Notes: generated from the sequence alone by a model not told the origin. A DNA stretch of 57,782 bases from DATFAS01 sp035254305 (GCA_035254305.1 DATFAS010000045.1:1-57782), one strand, 5' to 3'; shown: positions 34,416-44,942, numbered from the stretch's first letter. Numbers and translations are program-made.

Positions 34416-35675
34416 TTAACTGTGTATTCGCTTAATATGGGCCCCAACTGATTGAAGGAGATCCTCAATACGTTCATAACCACGATCAATATGATGAACC
34501 TGACTAATCACCGTTGTCCCCTCGGCAGCAAGCCCAGCTAAAATTAATGCTGCACCAGCTCTTAAATCAGTCGCCTCTACTTCAGCTCCAAATAATCTTC
34601 GGACACCGTGAATATGCGCTTCATTCTGAATAATTTCAATGTTAGCTCCTAACTTCACTAGCTCTGGAACATGTTTAAACCGTCCTTCAAAAACGGTCTC
34701 ACAAATCACACTTGTGCCTTTACAGAGGGATAGAAACGACATTAATTGTGCCTGCATATCGGTTGGAAATCCTGGATATGGCTCCGTTATCACTCTAGCA
34801 TAGCTAAGGTGAGATGACTTGGTAGAAGATACATTTATTATATCAGATGACTGACCTATTTCAACACCACATTGTTTTAGGGTTCTAATTAAAGGGCTAA
34901 TATGTTCGTAGACAACATTCTCTATTTCAAGCTTACTATCTATCATACTAGCTGCCAAAATCATGGTCCCTGCAACAATCCGATCTGGAATGACCTGATA
35001 ATCAACGGTGTGTAATTTCGTTGTTCCTTCGATAATAATACATTCTGTTCCAGCCCCCGTAATTCTTGCTCCCATTCGTATCAAGAAATTTTGGAGATCA
35101 ATAATTTCAGGTTCTCGAGCAGCGTTTCGAATGGTGGTTTTTCCCTTGGCAAGAGTAGCTGCCATCATAATATTTTCTGTTGCCCCAACACTTGGATAGG
35201 CTAAATGAATATCTGCTCCTTGAAGTTCTTTAGCCGTACACCAAATATGATCCTCGTAATAGGTGACAGATGCACCAAGTGCCTTTAATCCTTCGAAGTG
35301 TAGATCAACTTTTCTTTCTCCAATGGCACACCCACCTGGAGGATAAACCATTACCTCACCAAACCTAGCCAATAGAGGCCCCGTTAGAAAAATAGATGAT
35401 CTCATTTGCCCCATCATCTCTTTAGGGACATGGAATGATTGAAGGGATCGAGTGTCTATTGTTACAGTGGAATCTTGATGTGTTGTCGCAGCTCCAAGAG
35501 CAGCTAAAATATCAAGCATCACTGTAATATCGGTTAGGTGAGGAACATCCTTAATGGAGTACTGACCATTTGCTAACACCGTGGCGGCCAGTATAGGAAG
35601 CGCAGCATTTTTAGCGCCGTGAATGCGAAGGCGTCCCGCTAGCTGCCTTCCACCTTCAACAGCAAGTTTCTCCAT
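34416..35675 (-). CDS. murA: UDP-N-acetylglucosamine 1-carboxyvinyltransferase
   Basis: MurA transfers enolpyruvyl from PEP to UDP-GlcNAc, the first committed step of peptidoglycan synthesis and the fosfomycin target. The catalytic Cys lies in PPGGCAIGERKVDLH near residue 117, so the drug-sensitive form is retained. RLRIHGAKNAALPILAA at the N-terminus binds substrate. Length is 419 residues. It lies 15 bp after murB, the location B. subtilis uses for murAA-type enzyme next to division genes. Confidence 0.96.
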   Translation of the reverse strand: MEKLAVEGGRQLAGRLRIHGAKNAALPILAATVLANGQYSIKDVPHLTDITVMLDILAALGAATTHQDSTVTIDTRSLQSFHVPKEMMGQMRSSIFLTGPLLARFGEVMVYPPGGCAIGERKVDLHFEGLKALGASVTYYEDHIWCTAKELQGADIHLAYPSVGATENIMMAATLAKGKTTIRNAAREPEIIDLQNFLIRMGARITGAGTECIIIEGTTKLHTVDYQVIPDRIVAGTMILAASMIDSKLEIENVVYEHISPLIRTLKQCGVEIGQSSDIINVSSTKSSHLSYARVITEPYPGFPTDMQAQLMSFLSLCKGTSVICETVFEGRFKHVPELVKLGANIEIIQNEAHIHGVRRLFGAEVEATDLRAGAALILAGLAAEGTTVISQVHHIDRGYERIEDLLQSVGAHIKRIHS

Positions 35676-35690
35676 TGTTTCACCTCCGGA

Positions 35691-36596
35691 TTATCCTTCA
35701 CCTACCACCTCAACCTCCGGAATGAGTTGAACATGATACCTTTCAGCAATCGTTTTCTGTATATATTCAATCAATAAAAGTACATCTCCAGCCGTTGCTT
35801 TTCCTCTATTTACAATAAAATTGGCATGTTTTTCAGAAATCTGTGCATCGCCTATTCGATATCCCTTTAACCCTGCCTCTTCAATTAATTTCCCGGCATG
35901 ATTTCCCGGGGGGTTGCGAAATACACTTCCAGCACAAGGCTGTTGCAGCGGCTGAGTTACTCTTCTTCTTTCTTTATAACTCGCCATTGCATTGGCAATC
36001 TCTTTTCGATTTCCGGCAGCCAACTGGAATACAACTCCTGTTATAATTCCTCCTTGATCTTGAAGGATAGAATGTCGATATCGAAATTGCATATCCTGAT
36101 TAGAATAAGTTCTAAATTCACCAGTATCCAAAAGGACTTCGGCTGATTGTAATATCCGTGATATTTCTGATCCATGGGCACCTGCATTCATGTATACGGC
36201 TCCCCCTACAGAACCGGGAATTCCGCCTGCAAACTCCAATCCCGTGAGTCCTTCTTTTCCCGCCATAACGGCTAGCCGGATAAGTGAATACCCCGCTCCG
36301 ACATGCACCACATCATCTCGAAATTCTAGATGATCCAATCCATCAGCCAACTGAAAAACTACTCCACGGATTCCCCTATCCCGTACTAAGAGATTGGAAC
36401 CTTTTCCAATGACCCGCCAGGGAAGTTTATGTTTGGTAATGATTGTAAAAGCACTTGCCAACCCCATCTTATCCTTTGGTTGAATGAATAAATCAACGGG
36501 TCCACCGATTTTCCAAGTCGTATGATTGGCAAGGGGTTCGTCTCCAAGTACGACACCTACATCTAATTTTACTAACTGCTCAATGATTTCCTTCAT
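35691..36596 (-). CDS. murB: UDP-N-acetylenolpyruvoylglucosamine reductase
   Basis: MurB reduces the enolpyruvyl group with NADPH through FAD to form UDP-MurNAc. The FAD-binding segments NHTTWKIGGPVDLFIQ, GKGSNLLVRD and GLEFAGGIPGSVGGAVYMNAG are clear, and the catalytic Ser is in CAGSVFRNP. The frame opens at 36647, but GAGGGGG lies just before the ATG at 36596, which gives 301 residues, the usual length. murG is upstream and murA downstream. Confidence 0.96.
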   Translation of the reverse strand: MKEIIEQLVKLDVGVVLGDEPLANHTTWKIGGPVDLFIQPKDKMGLASAFTIITKHKLPWRVIGKGSNLLVRDRGIRGVVFQLADGLDHLEFRDDVVHVGAGYSLIRLAVMAGKEGLTGLEFAGGIPGSVGGAVYMNAGAHGSEISRILQSAEVLLDTGEFRTYSNQDMQFRYRHSILQDQGGIITGVVFQLAAGNRKEIANAMASYKERRRVTQPLQQPCAGSVFRNPPGNHAGKLIEEAGLKGYRIGDAQISEKHANFIVNRGKATAGDVLLLIEYIQKTIAERYHVQLIPEVEVVGEG

Positions 36597-36695
36597 AGCC
36601 CTTTCCCCCTCATGAAAGATGCCACCGGGATCCAATAGACATATCACGTTATTTAATATAACTTATGTCATCCCGTTCCTTTTTGTGACACTCGC

Positions 36696-37796
36696 CTATT
36701 TCTGGATTAACTGTTCTAACTGAATGAAGACCTTTTCCGCGGAAGTAGGCTCCCCTAGACTACGTGCTGAGCTTCGCATCTCCTTAGTCTTGATGGGATC
36801 TTCCATAATTTTATCTATTGCTCGAATTAAACTTTTTTCATTTAAGTCACTTTCCACTATAACAACTGCCGCCCCATTCTCTTCTAGCCAACGTGCATTT
36901 TTCTCTTGATGATTATTCGTCACATAGGGTGAAGGAATAAGAATGGAGGGAATACCCAGTGCTGTAATTTCAGCAAGAAAAGACGCCCCGGCGCGATTAA
37001 CAATCAAATCCGTGGCAGCCAGTACCTCAGGCATATTATATAGAAAAGGATAAAGACTAATATTATCTGGAATTCCTCCACGTTCTTCGAATGTTTCCTT
37101 TACCTTAGCATAATGGATATCACCTGTTACATAGATAAAATGACAGTCTTTTCTCTCTTCTAATGAAGGGACAGCCTTTAAGAACGCTTCATTAATAGCT
37201 CTTGCCCCCCGACTTCCCCCTACTACTAAAATGATCTTTCTTTCCGGGTTAACCTTCAGCGTTTCTCTGCCCTTATTTGGGTCCGCTTTAGCCACCTCCG
37301 TTGCACGAGGGTTTCCTGTTACAACCACCTTTTTCTTAGGGAAGTACATTGCTGATCCCGTAAAAGAAACGGCAACTCGATCTACATATCTAGACAAAAA
37401 CTTATTTGTTAATCCTGGAATCACATTCTGTTCATGGATGATGGAGGGAACCCCTAATTTATGGGCCGCATAGACCACCGGTCCACAAACATATCCCCCT
37501 GTACCAATAACAGCGTCTGCTCCAAATTCCCGGATATATTTTTTAGACAAAGAGACAGCTCGAAAGAACCGAATGATTGTCTTTATGTTTTCAAAGGAGA
37601 GGCTTCTCTTAAAACCAGAAATTTCAACAGCTTGAAATCGAATACCCGCTTTTGGCACGATATCTGCTTCAAGCCCTTTTTTACTTCCTATATACAAAAT
37701 TTCTGCATCGGGGTGATGCTCTCGAATCTGTTTCGCAAGGGCAAGAGCTGGATAGATATGTCCGCCTGTCCCTCCACCGGTTAGTACAACTCTCAT
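36696..37796 (-). CDS. murG: UDP-GlcNAc:lipid I N-acetylglucosamine transferase MurG
   Basis: MurG makes lipid II at the inner membrane face. The N-terminal GT-B motif RVVLTGGGTGGHIYPALALA starts the protein, followed by IIHEQNVIPGLTNKFLSRY. The C-terminal donor domain shows VVGGSRGARAINEAF, VNRAGASFLAEITALGIPSI and the Q-motif NNHQEKNARWLEE. Length is 366 residues. It is preceded by spoVE. Confidence 0.97.
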   Translation of the reverse strand: MRVVLTGGGTGGHIYPALALAKQIREHHPDAEILYIGSKKGLEADIVPKAGIRFQAVEISGFKRSLSFENIKTIIRFFRAVSLSKKYIREFGADAVIGTGGYVCGPVVYAAHKLGVPSIIHEQNVIPGLTNKFLSRYVDRVAVSFTGSAMYFPKKKVVVTGNPRATEVAKADPNKGRETLKVNPERKIILVVGGSRGARAINEAFLKAVPSLEERKDCHFIYVTGDIHYAKVKETFEERGGIPDNISLYPFLYNMPEVLAATDLIVNRAGASFLAEITALGIPSILIPSPYVTNNHQEKNARWLEENGAAVVIVESDLNEKSLIRAIDKIMEDPIKTKEMRSSARSLGEPTSAEKVFIQLEQLIQK

Positions 37797-37841
37797 TCCT
37801 AGATCACCACTTATGCTTTTTTCTCTTTCATTCTTTTTGCT

Positions 37842-38930
37842 CTATCTAGCAAAACGTGAGATGTTAAGTAAAACACCAACACCTGTAAGCATGAGGGTTA
37901 ACGATGACCCACCATAGCTTAAGAAGGGAAGAGTGATTCCAGTAACCGGAAACATCCCAGTTACAACACCTACATTAATAACAACCTGAATCGCAATCAT
38001 TCCAACAATTCCTACAGCGAGTAAACTACCAAATTGATCAGGAGCTGTAATCGCTACACGCATTCCTCTCCATAGGATAAGTAGGAATAACAAAAGTACT
38101 AAAGAACCCCCAATAAAACCTAGTTCCTCAGCAAGAATAGAAAAGATAAAATCATTATAAGGTTCTGGAAGGTAATAAAACTTTTGTCTACTCATACCTA
38201 GACCTAGCCCCATCACTCCACCAGGACCAATCGCATATAGCGACTGGATAAGCTGGTAGCCGGCACCTAGTGGGTCCTGCCACGGATCTACGAAAGCAGT
38301 AATTCGTTTAATACGATAAGGTGCGGCTAAAATCAATCCGGCAAATCCAGCTACTCCTAAAAGAGCCAGGCTCATTAGATGCTTAATTTGGCAGCCAGCA
38401 ACAAAAATCATAAGAACTGCTGTCCCCATCAAAACCGTACCTGTTCCAAGATCAGGCTGTAGCATAATAAGGGCAAATGCTGCACCAGAGAGACCTAATG
38501 CCGGCATTAATCCTCTTTTGAAGGAAACGATATCCTTTTGATTCTCAGAAAGCCATTTGGCTAAAAACACAGCCATAGCAAGCTTTGTAAATTCAGCTGG
38601 CTGAATACCAAAGGCTCCAACTCCAAGCCAGCTTTTGGCTCCGTTGACTTCTTTACCTATAATCAAAACTACAACGAGTAGGGCAAAACAAGTAATGATC
38701 CCTACTTTGGACCATTTTTTCCAAACCCAGTAATCTATGTTCATCGTAAAAAACATGGATACTATACCTAACAGAGCAAAAATTAGCTGTCTCTTCGTAA
38801 AGAAGAATGGATCACCTTTGCCTATTGCTACAACTGCACTAGAGCTATACACCATAACAACACCAATTGCAAGCAGCAATAATGTAGATACGATAATAAT
38901 GAAATCAGGTGTAGATCTTGCTTTTGCCAT
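37842..38930 (-). CDS. spoVE: SEDS glycosyltransferase SpoVE (FtsW/RodA family)
   Basis: SEDS proteins polymerise lipid II together with a class B penicillin-binding protein; SpoVE works with SpoVD to build spore cortex. Ten hydrophobic segments are visible. Signature segments are VNGAKSWLGVGAFGIQPAEFTKLA and the late FILAEELGFIGG and GMFPVTGITLPFLSYGGSS. The position between murD and murG is that of spoVE in B. subtilis, and spoVD is in the same run, which favours SpoVE over FtsW, though motifs alone do not separate them. ATG at 38930 follows GAGGTG; GTG at 38939 is the alternative. Confidence 0.88.
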   Translation of the reverse strand: MAKARSTPDFIIIVSTLLLLAIGVVMVYSSSAVVAIGKGDPFFFTKRQLIFALLGIVSMFFTMNIDYWVWKKWSKVGIITCFALLVVVLIIGKEVNGAKSWLGVGAFGIQPAEFTKLAMAVFLAKWLSENQKDIVSFKRGLMPALGLSGAAFALIMLQPDLGTGTVLMGTAVLMIFVAGCQIKHLMSLALLGVAGFAGLILAAPYRIKRITAFVDPWQDPLGAGYQLIQSLYAIGPGGVMGLGLGMSRQKFYYLPEPYNDFIFSILAEELGFIGGSLVLLLFLLILWRGMRVAITAPDQFGSLLAVGIVGMIAIQVVINVGVVTGMFPVTGITLPFLSYGGSSLTLMLTGVGVLLNISRFAR

Positions 38931-39012
38931 AGCCGCCACCTCAATATCGCCATAAAATTTTGTCCCGACATTGAAGAAGATGCTCGTACTTTTTCATAGG
39001 CTGCTAGACACA

Positions 39013-40404
39013 TCAATGAGGGCTTGTTTTAAGCATATGCACAGACTCTTTAAAAATGCTTCCCCTTTCTTCGAAAGAAGAATACATATCCCAGCTTGCA
39101 CATGCCGGTGATAGAAGGACAATATTTCCAACACTAGCCATTTGGCTTGCCCGTACCACCGCATCCCTAACATTATCGACGGAGTCCAGCAGATTCAATC
39201 CTGCTAGCTTTCCAATTCTTTCAAATCTTTCTTTTGTTTGACCATAGGTGACAAGTCCTTTTACTTTTTCCTTCAATAAGGGAACAAGCTCCTCGAAGTC
39301 TACCCCACGATCAAGTCCTCCCGCAATTAAGATAATTGGATCTGTGAACGAGGCTAATGCCTTCATAGTCGCCTGTGCATTCGTAGCCTTGGAGTCATTA
39401 TAGTATTTAATACCGTTAAGCTCCTCCACGAATTCTAATCGGTGCTCTACACCTTTAAATCCAGCAAGCACTTGACGGATGACTGCACAATCTACACCTA
39501 AAGATTTCGATATAACGGTAGCGGCTAGTGCATTCTCCAGATTATGTGCCCCAGGAATACCAATTTCACTTACAGCTATGATCTTCTCTTCATTGCCGAA
39601 TTGATCCAAAAATACTACGTCTGCATCACGTACAAATGCACCAATGGAAACTGGTTGTTTGGCACTAAACCACATAATCTGAGCTTGGGTTACCTCCACC
39701 ATCTTGATACAATATTCATTATCGGCATTTAGAACGGCAATATCGTCCTTTTGCATATTGGCAAAGAGCTTACTTTTTGATAATACGTAATCTTCCATTG
39801 TTTTGTGATAGTCCAGATGTGCAGAGGATATATTTAATAGGCATGCCACATTAGGACGAAATTCTTTCGTACCCTTCAATTGAAAACTACTAAGCTCGGC
39901 CACAAGAATTTCATCTGGCCGAGCTGTATTTGCTTTTTCACAGAACACTGTTCCTATATTACCAGCAACAATGGGTTGCCTATTAGCTGCTTGCAGAATC
40001 TCGCCTACCCAAGTTGTGGTTGTTGTTTTTCCATTTGAACCTGTTATACCTACAATCGGTGCCTTCGTTATCTGATAGGCAAGCTCAACCTCTGTAATGA
40101 TCGGAATACCAAGCTGTGTCCCTTCTAGGACCGGCTCAGCAGTATAAGGTATTCCTGGATTTTTGACAATCAAATCAATGCCTTGATGAATCAGCCCTGA
40201 TGGGTGTCCACCAACAATCACTTGGACCCCAAGTTCTTTCAGTTCATTTATGGCATTCTCATCATGCTCGGCTTTTTGATCGTTTACCGTTACTCTTGCG
40301 CCTAACTGGGATAATAGCTTCGAAACAGCAAAACCGCTTTTCGCTAGTCCAAGTACAACCACATTTTTGCCACTTACCCTAGTACGACCAAAATTTTTCC
40401 CCAT
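39013..40404 (-). CDS. murD: UDP-N-acetylmuramoyl-L-alanine:D-glutamate ligase
   Basis: MurD adds D-glutamate to UDP-MurNAc-L-Ala using ATP. The P-loop reads VGITGSNGKTTTTTWVGEI near residue 120; the central-domain NISSAHLDYHKTMEDYVLSK and the C-terminal YNDSKATNAQATMKALASF with the carbohydrate-ligase Asp-Lys are typical. Length is 463 residues. GAGGTGTTGATCTA precedes the ATG, which overlaps the mraY stop as TAATG. Confidence 0.97.
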   Translation of the reverse strand: MGKNFGRTRVSGKNVVVLGLAKSGFAVSKLLSQLGARVTVNDQKAEHDENAINELKELGVQVIVGGHPSGLIHQGIDLIVKNPGIPYTAEPVLEGTQLGIPIITEVELAYQITKAPIVGITGSNGKTTTTTWVGEILQAANRQPIVAGNIGTVFCEKANTARPDEILVAELSSFQLKGTKEFRPNVACLLNISSAHLDYHKTMEDYVLSKSKLFANMQKDDIAVLNADNEYCIKMVEVTQAQIMWFSAKQPVSIGAFVRDADVVFLDQFGNEEKIIAVSEIGIPGAHNLENALAATVISKSLGVDCAVIRQVLAGFKGVEHRLEFVEELNGIKYYNDSKATNAQATMKALASFTDPIILIAGGLDRGVDFEELVPLLKEKVKGLVTYGQTKERFERIGKLAGLNLLDSVDNVRDAVVRASQMASVGNIVLLSPACASWDMYSSFEERGSIFKESVHMLKTSPH

Positions 40405-41366
40405 TAGATCAACACCTCAATATATACGGCTAAACCAGCCAAGATTAATCCAAGAATCCAAAATGTGACAACCACGCGCCATTCAGACCATCCCCCAAGT
40501 TCATAATGATGATGGAGTGGACTCATACGAAATACGCGCTTACCTCTCGTTTTAAACGATACCACTTGGATCATAACGGAAAGTGCCTCTAGAACAAACA
40601 CTCCTCCAATCACAGCCAAAAGCAATTCAGTTTTTGTCAAAATAGCTACGGCTGCTAAAGCTCCGCCAAGTGCAAGAGAACCCGTATCGCCCATAAATAC
40701 CTTTGCAGGGTGTGCGTTAAAAACAAGAAAACCTAGAACAGCCCCGACTACAGCCGCACAAAAAATTGCAACGTTAATTTGTGTTGCCATCCAAGCAATA
40801 ATCGCATAAGCGCTAAATGCAATAGCACTGCTTCCTGCCAGTAGCCCATCTAAGCCATCTGTTAGATTAACAGCGTTAGAAGAGCCCACCGTAATGAAGA
40901 TCAAAAAGGGAAGATATCCCCATTTCAAATCAAAGCTTAGTGGTGTCCCTGGTAGATACACGGATGTATCAAATCCATTCTGGACAAGAACATAATAAAG
41001 AATCACAGCAATTGCCAATTGCCCAAACAGCTTCTGCCGCGCTGTAAGTCCTAGATTACGTTTAAAGGATATTTTGATGAAATCATCCAAAAATCCAAGT
41101 AGGCCATACCCTAAAGTTAAAAACATTAATATAAATAATTCCATAGTTGAATTGGCAAATTTAAAAACTGTAAATGATAGCGCCAATATAATAATAATCC
41201 CACCCATTGTAGGCGTACCCGCCTTCTTCTGATGGGATTTAGGTCCTTCTTCTCGAATACTTTGGCCAAATTTAAGTCTTCGTAAGAAGGGAATGAATAG
41301 GGGGCCAAGCAGTACGGCAATAAGAAAAGCAGCTGCTATAGCAAATAGTAGTACACGAATCGGCAT
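40404..41366 (-). CDS. mraY: Phospho-N-acetylmuramoyl-pentapeptide-transferase
   Basis: MraY transfers phospho-MurNAc-pentapeptide to undecaprenyl phosphate, making lipid I. Ten hydrophobic segments are visible, with the conserved cytoplasmic loops SHQKKAGTPTMGGI, GFLDDFIKI (aspartate pair), NLTDGLDGLLAG and VFMGDTGSLALGGALAAVA, and the His motif RMSPLHHHYELGGWSE. Length is 320 residues. It overlaps murD by 1 bp. Confidence 0.97.
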   Translation of the reverse strand: MPIRVLLFAIAAAFLIAVLLGPLFIPFLRRLKFGQSIREEGPKSHQKKAGTPTMGGIIIILALSFTVFKFANSTMELFILMFLTLGYGLLGFLDDFIKISFKRNLGLTARQKLFGQLAIAVILYYVLVQNGFDTSVYLPGTPLSFDLKWGYLPFLIFITVGSSNAVNLTDGLDGLLAGSSAIAFSAYAIIAWMATQINVAIFCAAVVGAVLGFLVFNAHPAKVFMGDTGSLALGGALAAVAILTKTELLLAVIGGVFVLEALSVMIQVVSFKTRGKRVFRMSPLHHHYELGGWSEWRVVVTFWILGLILAGLAVYIEVLI

Positions 41367-41416
41367 CCCCCGGCCTCCTTTGCAAATAAACTGGTGGTGT
41401 ATGTAACGTTACTATG

Positions 41417-42892
41417 TTACTTTATTCTATTTAGGATGGCAACAGAAGCTATTTCTTTGTCATCGAATGGTAATACCTGATCTTTAATGATCTGATAGGT
41501 TTCATGGCCTTTCCCGGCAATAATTATACAATCTCCCTGTTCGGCAATAGACACCATATACTCAATAGCCTCCTTACGTTGGACTATAGAGATATACCTC
41601 CCCGATTGGTCACAAACACCGGCCACCATTTCCTCAATAATCGCATTAGGATCCTCTGATCGTGGATTATCTGATGTAAATACAGTGAAATCTGCATGAT
41701 TCAATGCAATCCTTGCCATGATCGGCCGTTTGGTCCGGTCTCTATCTCCCCCACAGCCAACAATACAATAGATTTTCCCTTTTACAAATTCCTGCGCTGT
41801 CTTTAGCACATTCTCTAAACTATCTGGGGTATGGGCATAATCAACAATCACCGTGAAATTCTGTCCTACATCAACTCGTTCAAACCGTCCTCTTACTCCT
41901 CCAATAGACTCCAAGCTTTGCTTAATTGATTCTAGTGGAACACCTTCAACAAGACATGCAGCTGTAGCGGCTAGTGCATTATAAACACTGAACTTCCCAA
42001 CCATTTTCATTTCGATATCAATTGAACCTAGGTAGGTCTCTAGCGTATAATTGGTACCCGAATCGTGTATCACCACATTTACTGCTCGAACGTCCGCTTC
42101 CTGATCAATACCGTAAGTGATAACCTCTGCTGCAGTTACCTGGCGAAAGAAGGTTGATGCAGCATCATCAATATTTAAGATGGCAACTTTACGTTGTTCA
42201 CTATGATAAGCATTACCTAATCCAGAGAAAAGAAGAGACTTGGCAAAACGGTAATTCTCCATCGTATGATGATAATCGAGATGATCTTGAGTAAGATTCG
42301 TGAAAATAGCTGTTCCAAAATTACATCCCCACACCCTTCCCATTTCAAGTGCATGAGATGACACCTCAATACAAGCGTGTGTTGCCCCGTTCCCCTCCAT
42401 ATAGGCAAACATCCTTTGCAAATCTAGAGCTTCTGGGGTCGTATTCTTTACTTCCTCTTGGTATTCACCAAAACGCATTTGAATGGTACCAATGATTCCT
42501 GTAGGAAGGCTATAGTCCGTTAAAATTTTTTCTACCAAATGAGTAATGGTCGTCTTCCCATTGGTTCCTGTAACACCTATCGCCTTTAAAGTTTGAGTTG
42601 GTTGCCCATAGAAGCGATCAGCTAGCAACGCTAAAGCACGTCTGATATCCTTTACCTCAATACTTACCCCGGATTCAGGATGTGTTCTCTCCCCAAGAAC
42701 AGCTACTGCACCTCTACTTAGGGCAGATGGTATAAAATCATAGCCATCCACCGTATACCCTTTAACAGCCACAAAAAGATATCCTGGCTTCACTTTCCTT
42801 GAATCTGTTTCAATCCCCTTAATCTCTATATCCAAATCACCATTTGTATGTTTATAAGTATAAAGAGAGGAAAGTAGCTCTCTTAAATTCAT
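41417..42892 (-). CDS. murE: UDP-MurNAc-tripeptide ligase MurE (probably meso-diaminopimelate adding)
   Basis: MurE adds the third stem amino acid. The P-loop AIGVTGTNGKTTITHLVEKI lies near residue 110. The C-terminal motif TSDNPRSEDPNAII matches the DNPR signature for meso-diaminopimelate specificity, rather than the DNPA-type seen in lysine-adding enzymes. The ORF opens at 42904 (GTG), but GGTGGGG sits before the ATG at 42892, giving 491 residues. It lies 37 bp after spoVD. Confidence 0.96.
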   Translation of the reverse strand: MNLRELLSSLYTYKHTNGDLDIEIKGIETDSRKVKPGYLFVAVKGYTVDGYDFIPSALSRGAVAVLGERTHPESGVSIEVKDIRRALALLADRFYGQPTQTLKAIGVTGTNGKTTITHLVEKILTDYSLPTGIIGTIQMRFGEYQEEVKNTTPEALDLQRMFAYMEGNGATHACIEVSSHALEMGRVWGCNFGTAIFTNLTQDHLDYHHTMENYRFAKSLLFSGLGNAYHSEQRKVAILNIDDAASTFFRQVTAAEVITYGIDQEADVRAVNVVIHDSGTNYTLETYLGSIDIEMKMVGKFSVYNALAATAACLVEGVPLESIKQSLESIGGVRGRFERVDVGQNFTVIVDYAHTPDSLENVLKTAQEFVKGKIYCIVGCGGDRDRTKRPIMARIALNHADFTVFTSDNPRSEDPNAIIEEMVAGVCDQSGRYISIVQRKEAIEYMVSIAEQGDCIIIAGKGHETYQIIKDQVLPFDDKEIASVAILNRIK

Positions 42893-42929
42893 TATGGACC
42901 CCACCTTTATTCAACAGTCAACGTTCATT

Positions 42930-44861
42930 TTAATCATCTTTTTTCTTTTTGTCACCAAGATATATTCGAATCGTTTTTCCCTCTTGCAGATGGCTCCCAG
43001 GCTCTGGAGATTGATAGGTCACCACATCACCATTGCCTTCTACCTCAAGTGGAATCGAATAATATTGTAGCTGTAATTCATCCCTACTCATACCAATAAG
43101 ATTCGGTACATCAATGATCTTTTTGTCTGGATACATGTATCTTTTAGGCATCTGTTCCGCTTGCTTCGGTATATTTAAATATGGAAGAGCCGATTCTAGG
43201 ATACCACGCACAATAGGTGCTGTGATCACACCCCCAAAGTGAAGGACTCCCTTTGGGTTATTAACAGCAGCATATACAACAATTTTGGGATCATTAGCAG
43301 GTGCCATCGCAATAAAGGATAGTATATGTTTACTTTTAGAATAAACTCCATTCTCTACCACCTGTGCTGTTCCCGTTTTCCCTCCAACTCGATAACCGTC
43401 GACATATGAAGGGCGACCTGTCCCATTCGCAACTACAGATTCAAGTGCTTGACGAACCTTCTCTGAGGTTTCCGGGGAAATAACCTGTGCTTGGATCTCA
43501 GGATTAACCGTCGCCACCACATCACCGGTTATAGGATGATGCCATTCTTTGGCTATATGTGGCTTCATCAGGTTGCCCCCATTAATGGCTGCCGAAACAG
43601 CTGTAATTTGCTGAATAGGTGTAACCGAAACCCCCTGTCCGAAAGATGTTGTAGCCAATTCTACTGGACCCACACGACTTGGTTTGAATAACACCCCATT
43701 CTCCTCACCAATTAAATCGATTCCTGTTTTTTGCCCAAAACCAAATTTCCTAATATAAGAAAATAATGCATCTTTCCCAAGCTTTTGTCCAAGAGCAACA
43801 AACCCAGGGTTGCATGAATTTTCTACAACCTGAAGGAATGTTTGATCTCCATGCCCACCCGCTTTCCAGCAGCGTAACCGAGCTCCGGCCACATTAACAA
43901 ACCCAGGATCTACAAAGTGATCCTTCTCTAAATCAACCTTTCCCTCCTGTAGGGCAGCAGCTAGTGTAATAATCTTGAATGTAGATCCCGGCTCATAAGT
44001 CTTCCATATGGGGAGATTGCGATTATATACTTCGGTTGGATACTCTCTAAACTTATCTGGATTATAATTAGGACGACTAGCCATACCTAGGATTTCTCCT
44101 GTTTTAGGATCCATGGCAATGACTAAAGCATCATCTGGATCGAAGGCATTCCATGCTTGGTCAAGCTCTCGCTCAAGAATAGATTGGATATTGGCATCTA
44201 TGGTCAAATATAAATTTAATCCATCCTTCGGCGGTATGAATTTCTCAACCTCTCCAGGAATTTCCTTACCCTTCGCATCAGAATAAAAGGAAATATGACC
44301 CTGTTCACCCTCTAACATTTTATCATATACCTTTTCAATTCCCGAAAGCCCCTGATTATCGATTCCAGTGAACCCAAGAATATGTGAGGCGAATGCCCCC
44401 ATCGGATAGTACCGTTTACTATCCTCTGCAACCTGAATACCCGATATGTTTAAATCCCTTATTTGTTTGGCCACTTCATCTGTAATCTTTCTTCCTCCAG
44501 GAACTTGGACAATTAATGTTCGTTTGGAAATCATTTGATAAATTTTTTGTTCATCTGTCTGCAATACCTTGGCAAGCTTCTTAGCTGCATCTGCCTTGTC
44601 CTTAATCTGAATAGGAATAGCCATAACAGAGGGAACACTGATATTATAGGCTAATACTTGGCCATTCCGATCATAAATCATTCCTCGCTTGGCTTCGAAT
44701 GGAATGTTTCGACTCCATAGATCTTCCGCACGACTCTGCAGCCAAGACCCTTGTATGATTTGCACATATCCAAGCCTCGTAATTAGAAGGGAATATAGCA
44801 ACACACCAACGAGTAAAGCTATAAATATGCGACGACGGACGGTCACGTTGGATACTCTCAA
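42930..44861 (-). CDS. spoVD: Stage V sporulation protein D (class B PBP with one PASTA domain)
   Basis: SpoVD is the transpeptidase partner of SpoVE for spore cortex. An N-terminal membrane anchor (RRRIFIALLVGVLLYSLLIT) precedes the PBP dimer domain and the transpeptidase, with active Ser293 in PGSTFKIITLAAAL and the KTG motif in VGGKTGTAQVVENG. One PASTA domain ends the protein (DVPNLIGMSRDELQLQYYSI). Cysteines at 331 (LRCWKAGG) and 350 (ENSCNPGF) match the redox pair that controls SpoVD through StoA in B. subtilis. TTG start at 44861 behind GGGGGAAGAG; 643 residues. Confidence 0.95.
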   Translation of the reverse strand: MRVSNVTVRRRIFIALLVGVLLYSLLITRLGYVQIIQGSWLQSRAEDLWSRNIPFEAKRGMIYDRNGQVLAYNISVPSVMAIPIQIKDKADAAKKLAKVLQTDEQKIYQMISKRTLIVQVPGGRKITDEVAKQIRDLNISGIQVAEDSKRYYPMGAFASHILGFTGIDNQGLSGIEKVYDKMLEGEQGHISFYSDAKGKEIPGEVEKFIPPKDGLNLYLTIDANIQSILERELDQAWNAFDPDDALVIAMDPKTGEILGMASRPNYNPDKFREYPTEVYNRNLPIWKTYEPGSTFKIITLAAALQEGKVDLEKDHFVDPGFVNVAGARLRCWKAGGHGDQTFLQVVENSCNPGFVALGQKLGKDALFSYIRKFGFGQKTGIDLIGEENGVLFKPSRVGPVELATTSFGQGVSVTPIQQITAVSAAINGGNLMKPHIAKEWHHPITGDVVATVNPEIQAQVISPETSEKVRQALESVVANGTGRPSYVDGYRVGGKTGTAQVVENGVYSKSKHILSFIAMAPANDPKIVVYAAVNNPKGVLHFGGVITAPIVRGILESALPYLNIPKQAEQMPKRYMYPDKKIIDVPNLIGMSRDELQLQYYSIPLEVEGNGDVVTYQSPEPGSHLQEGKTIRIYLGDKKKKDD

Positions 44862-44942
44862 TCTTCTCTTCCCCCTTATTCATTCGCTTCCTCCCACCCC
44901 AAAAAAAGTGGCCAGGCTAAACTTGTCTCTTACACCCTATTC

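Noticed and set aside
44671..44883. A 70-codon ORF with an excellent GGGAGG site starting just before spoVD and overlapping it in another frame
   Set aside because: The product has no recognisable pattern and most of it lies in spoVD. The site may assist initiation at the spoVD TTG, but there is no support for a separate protein.
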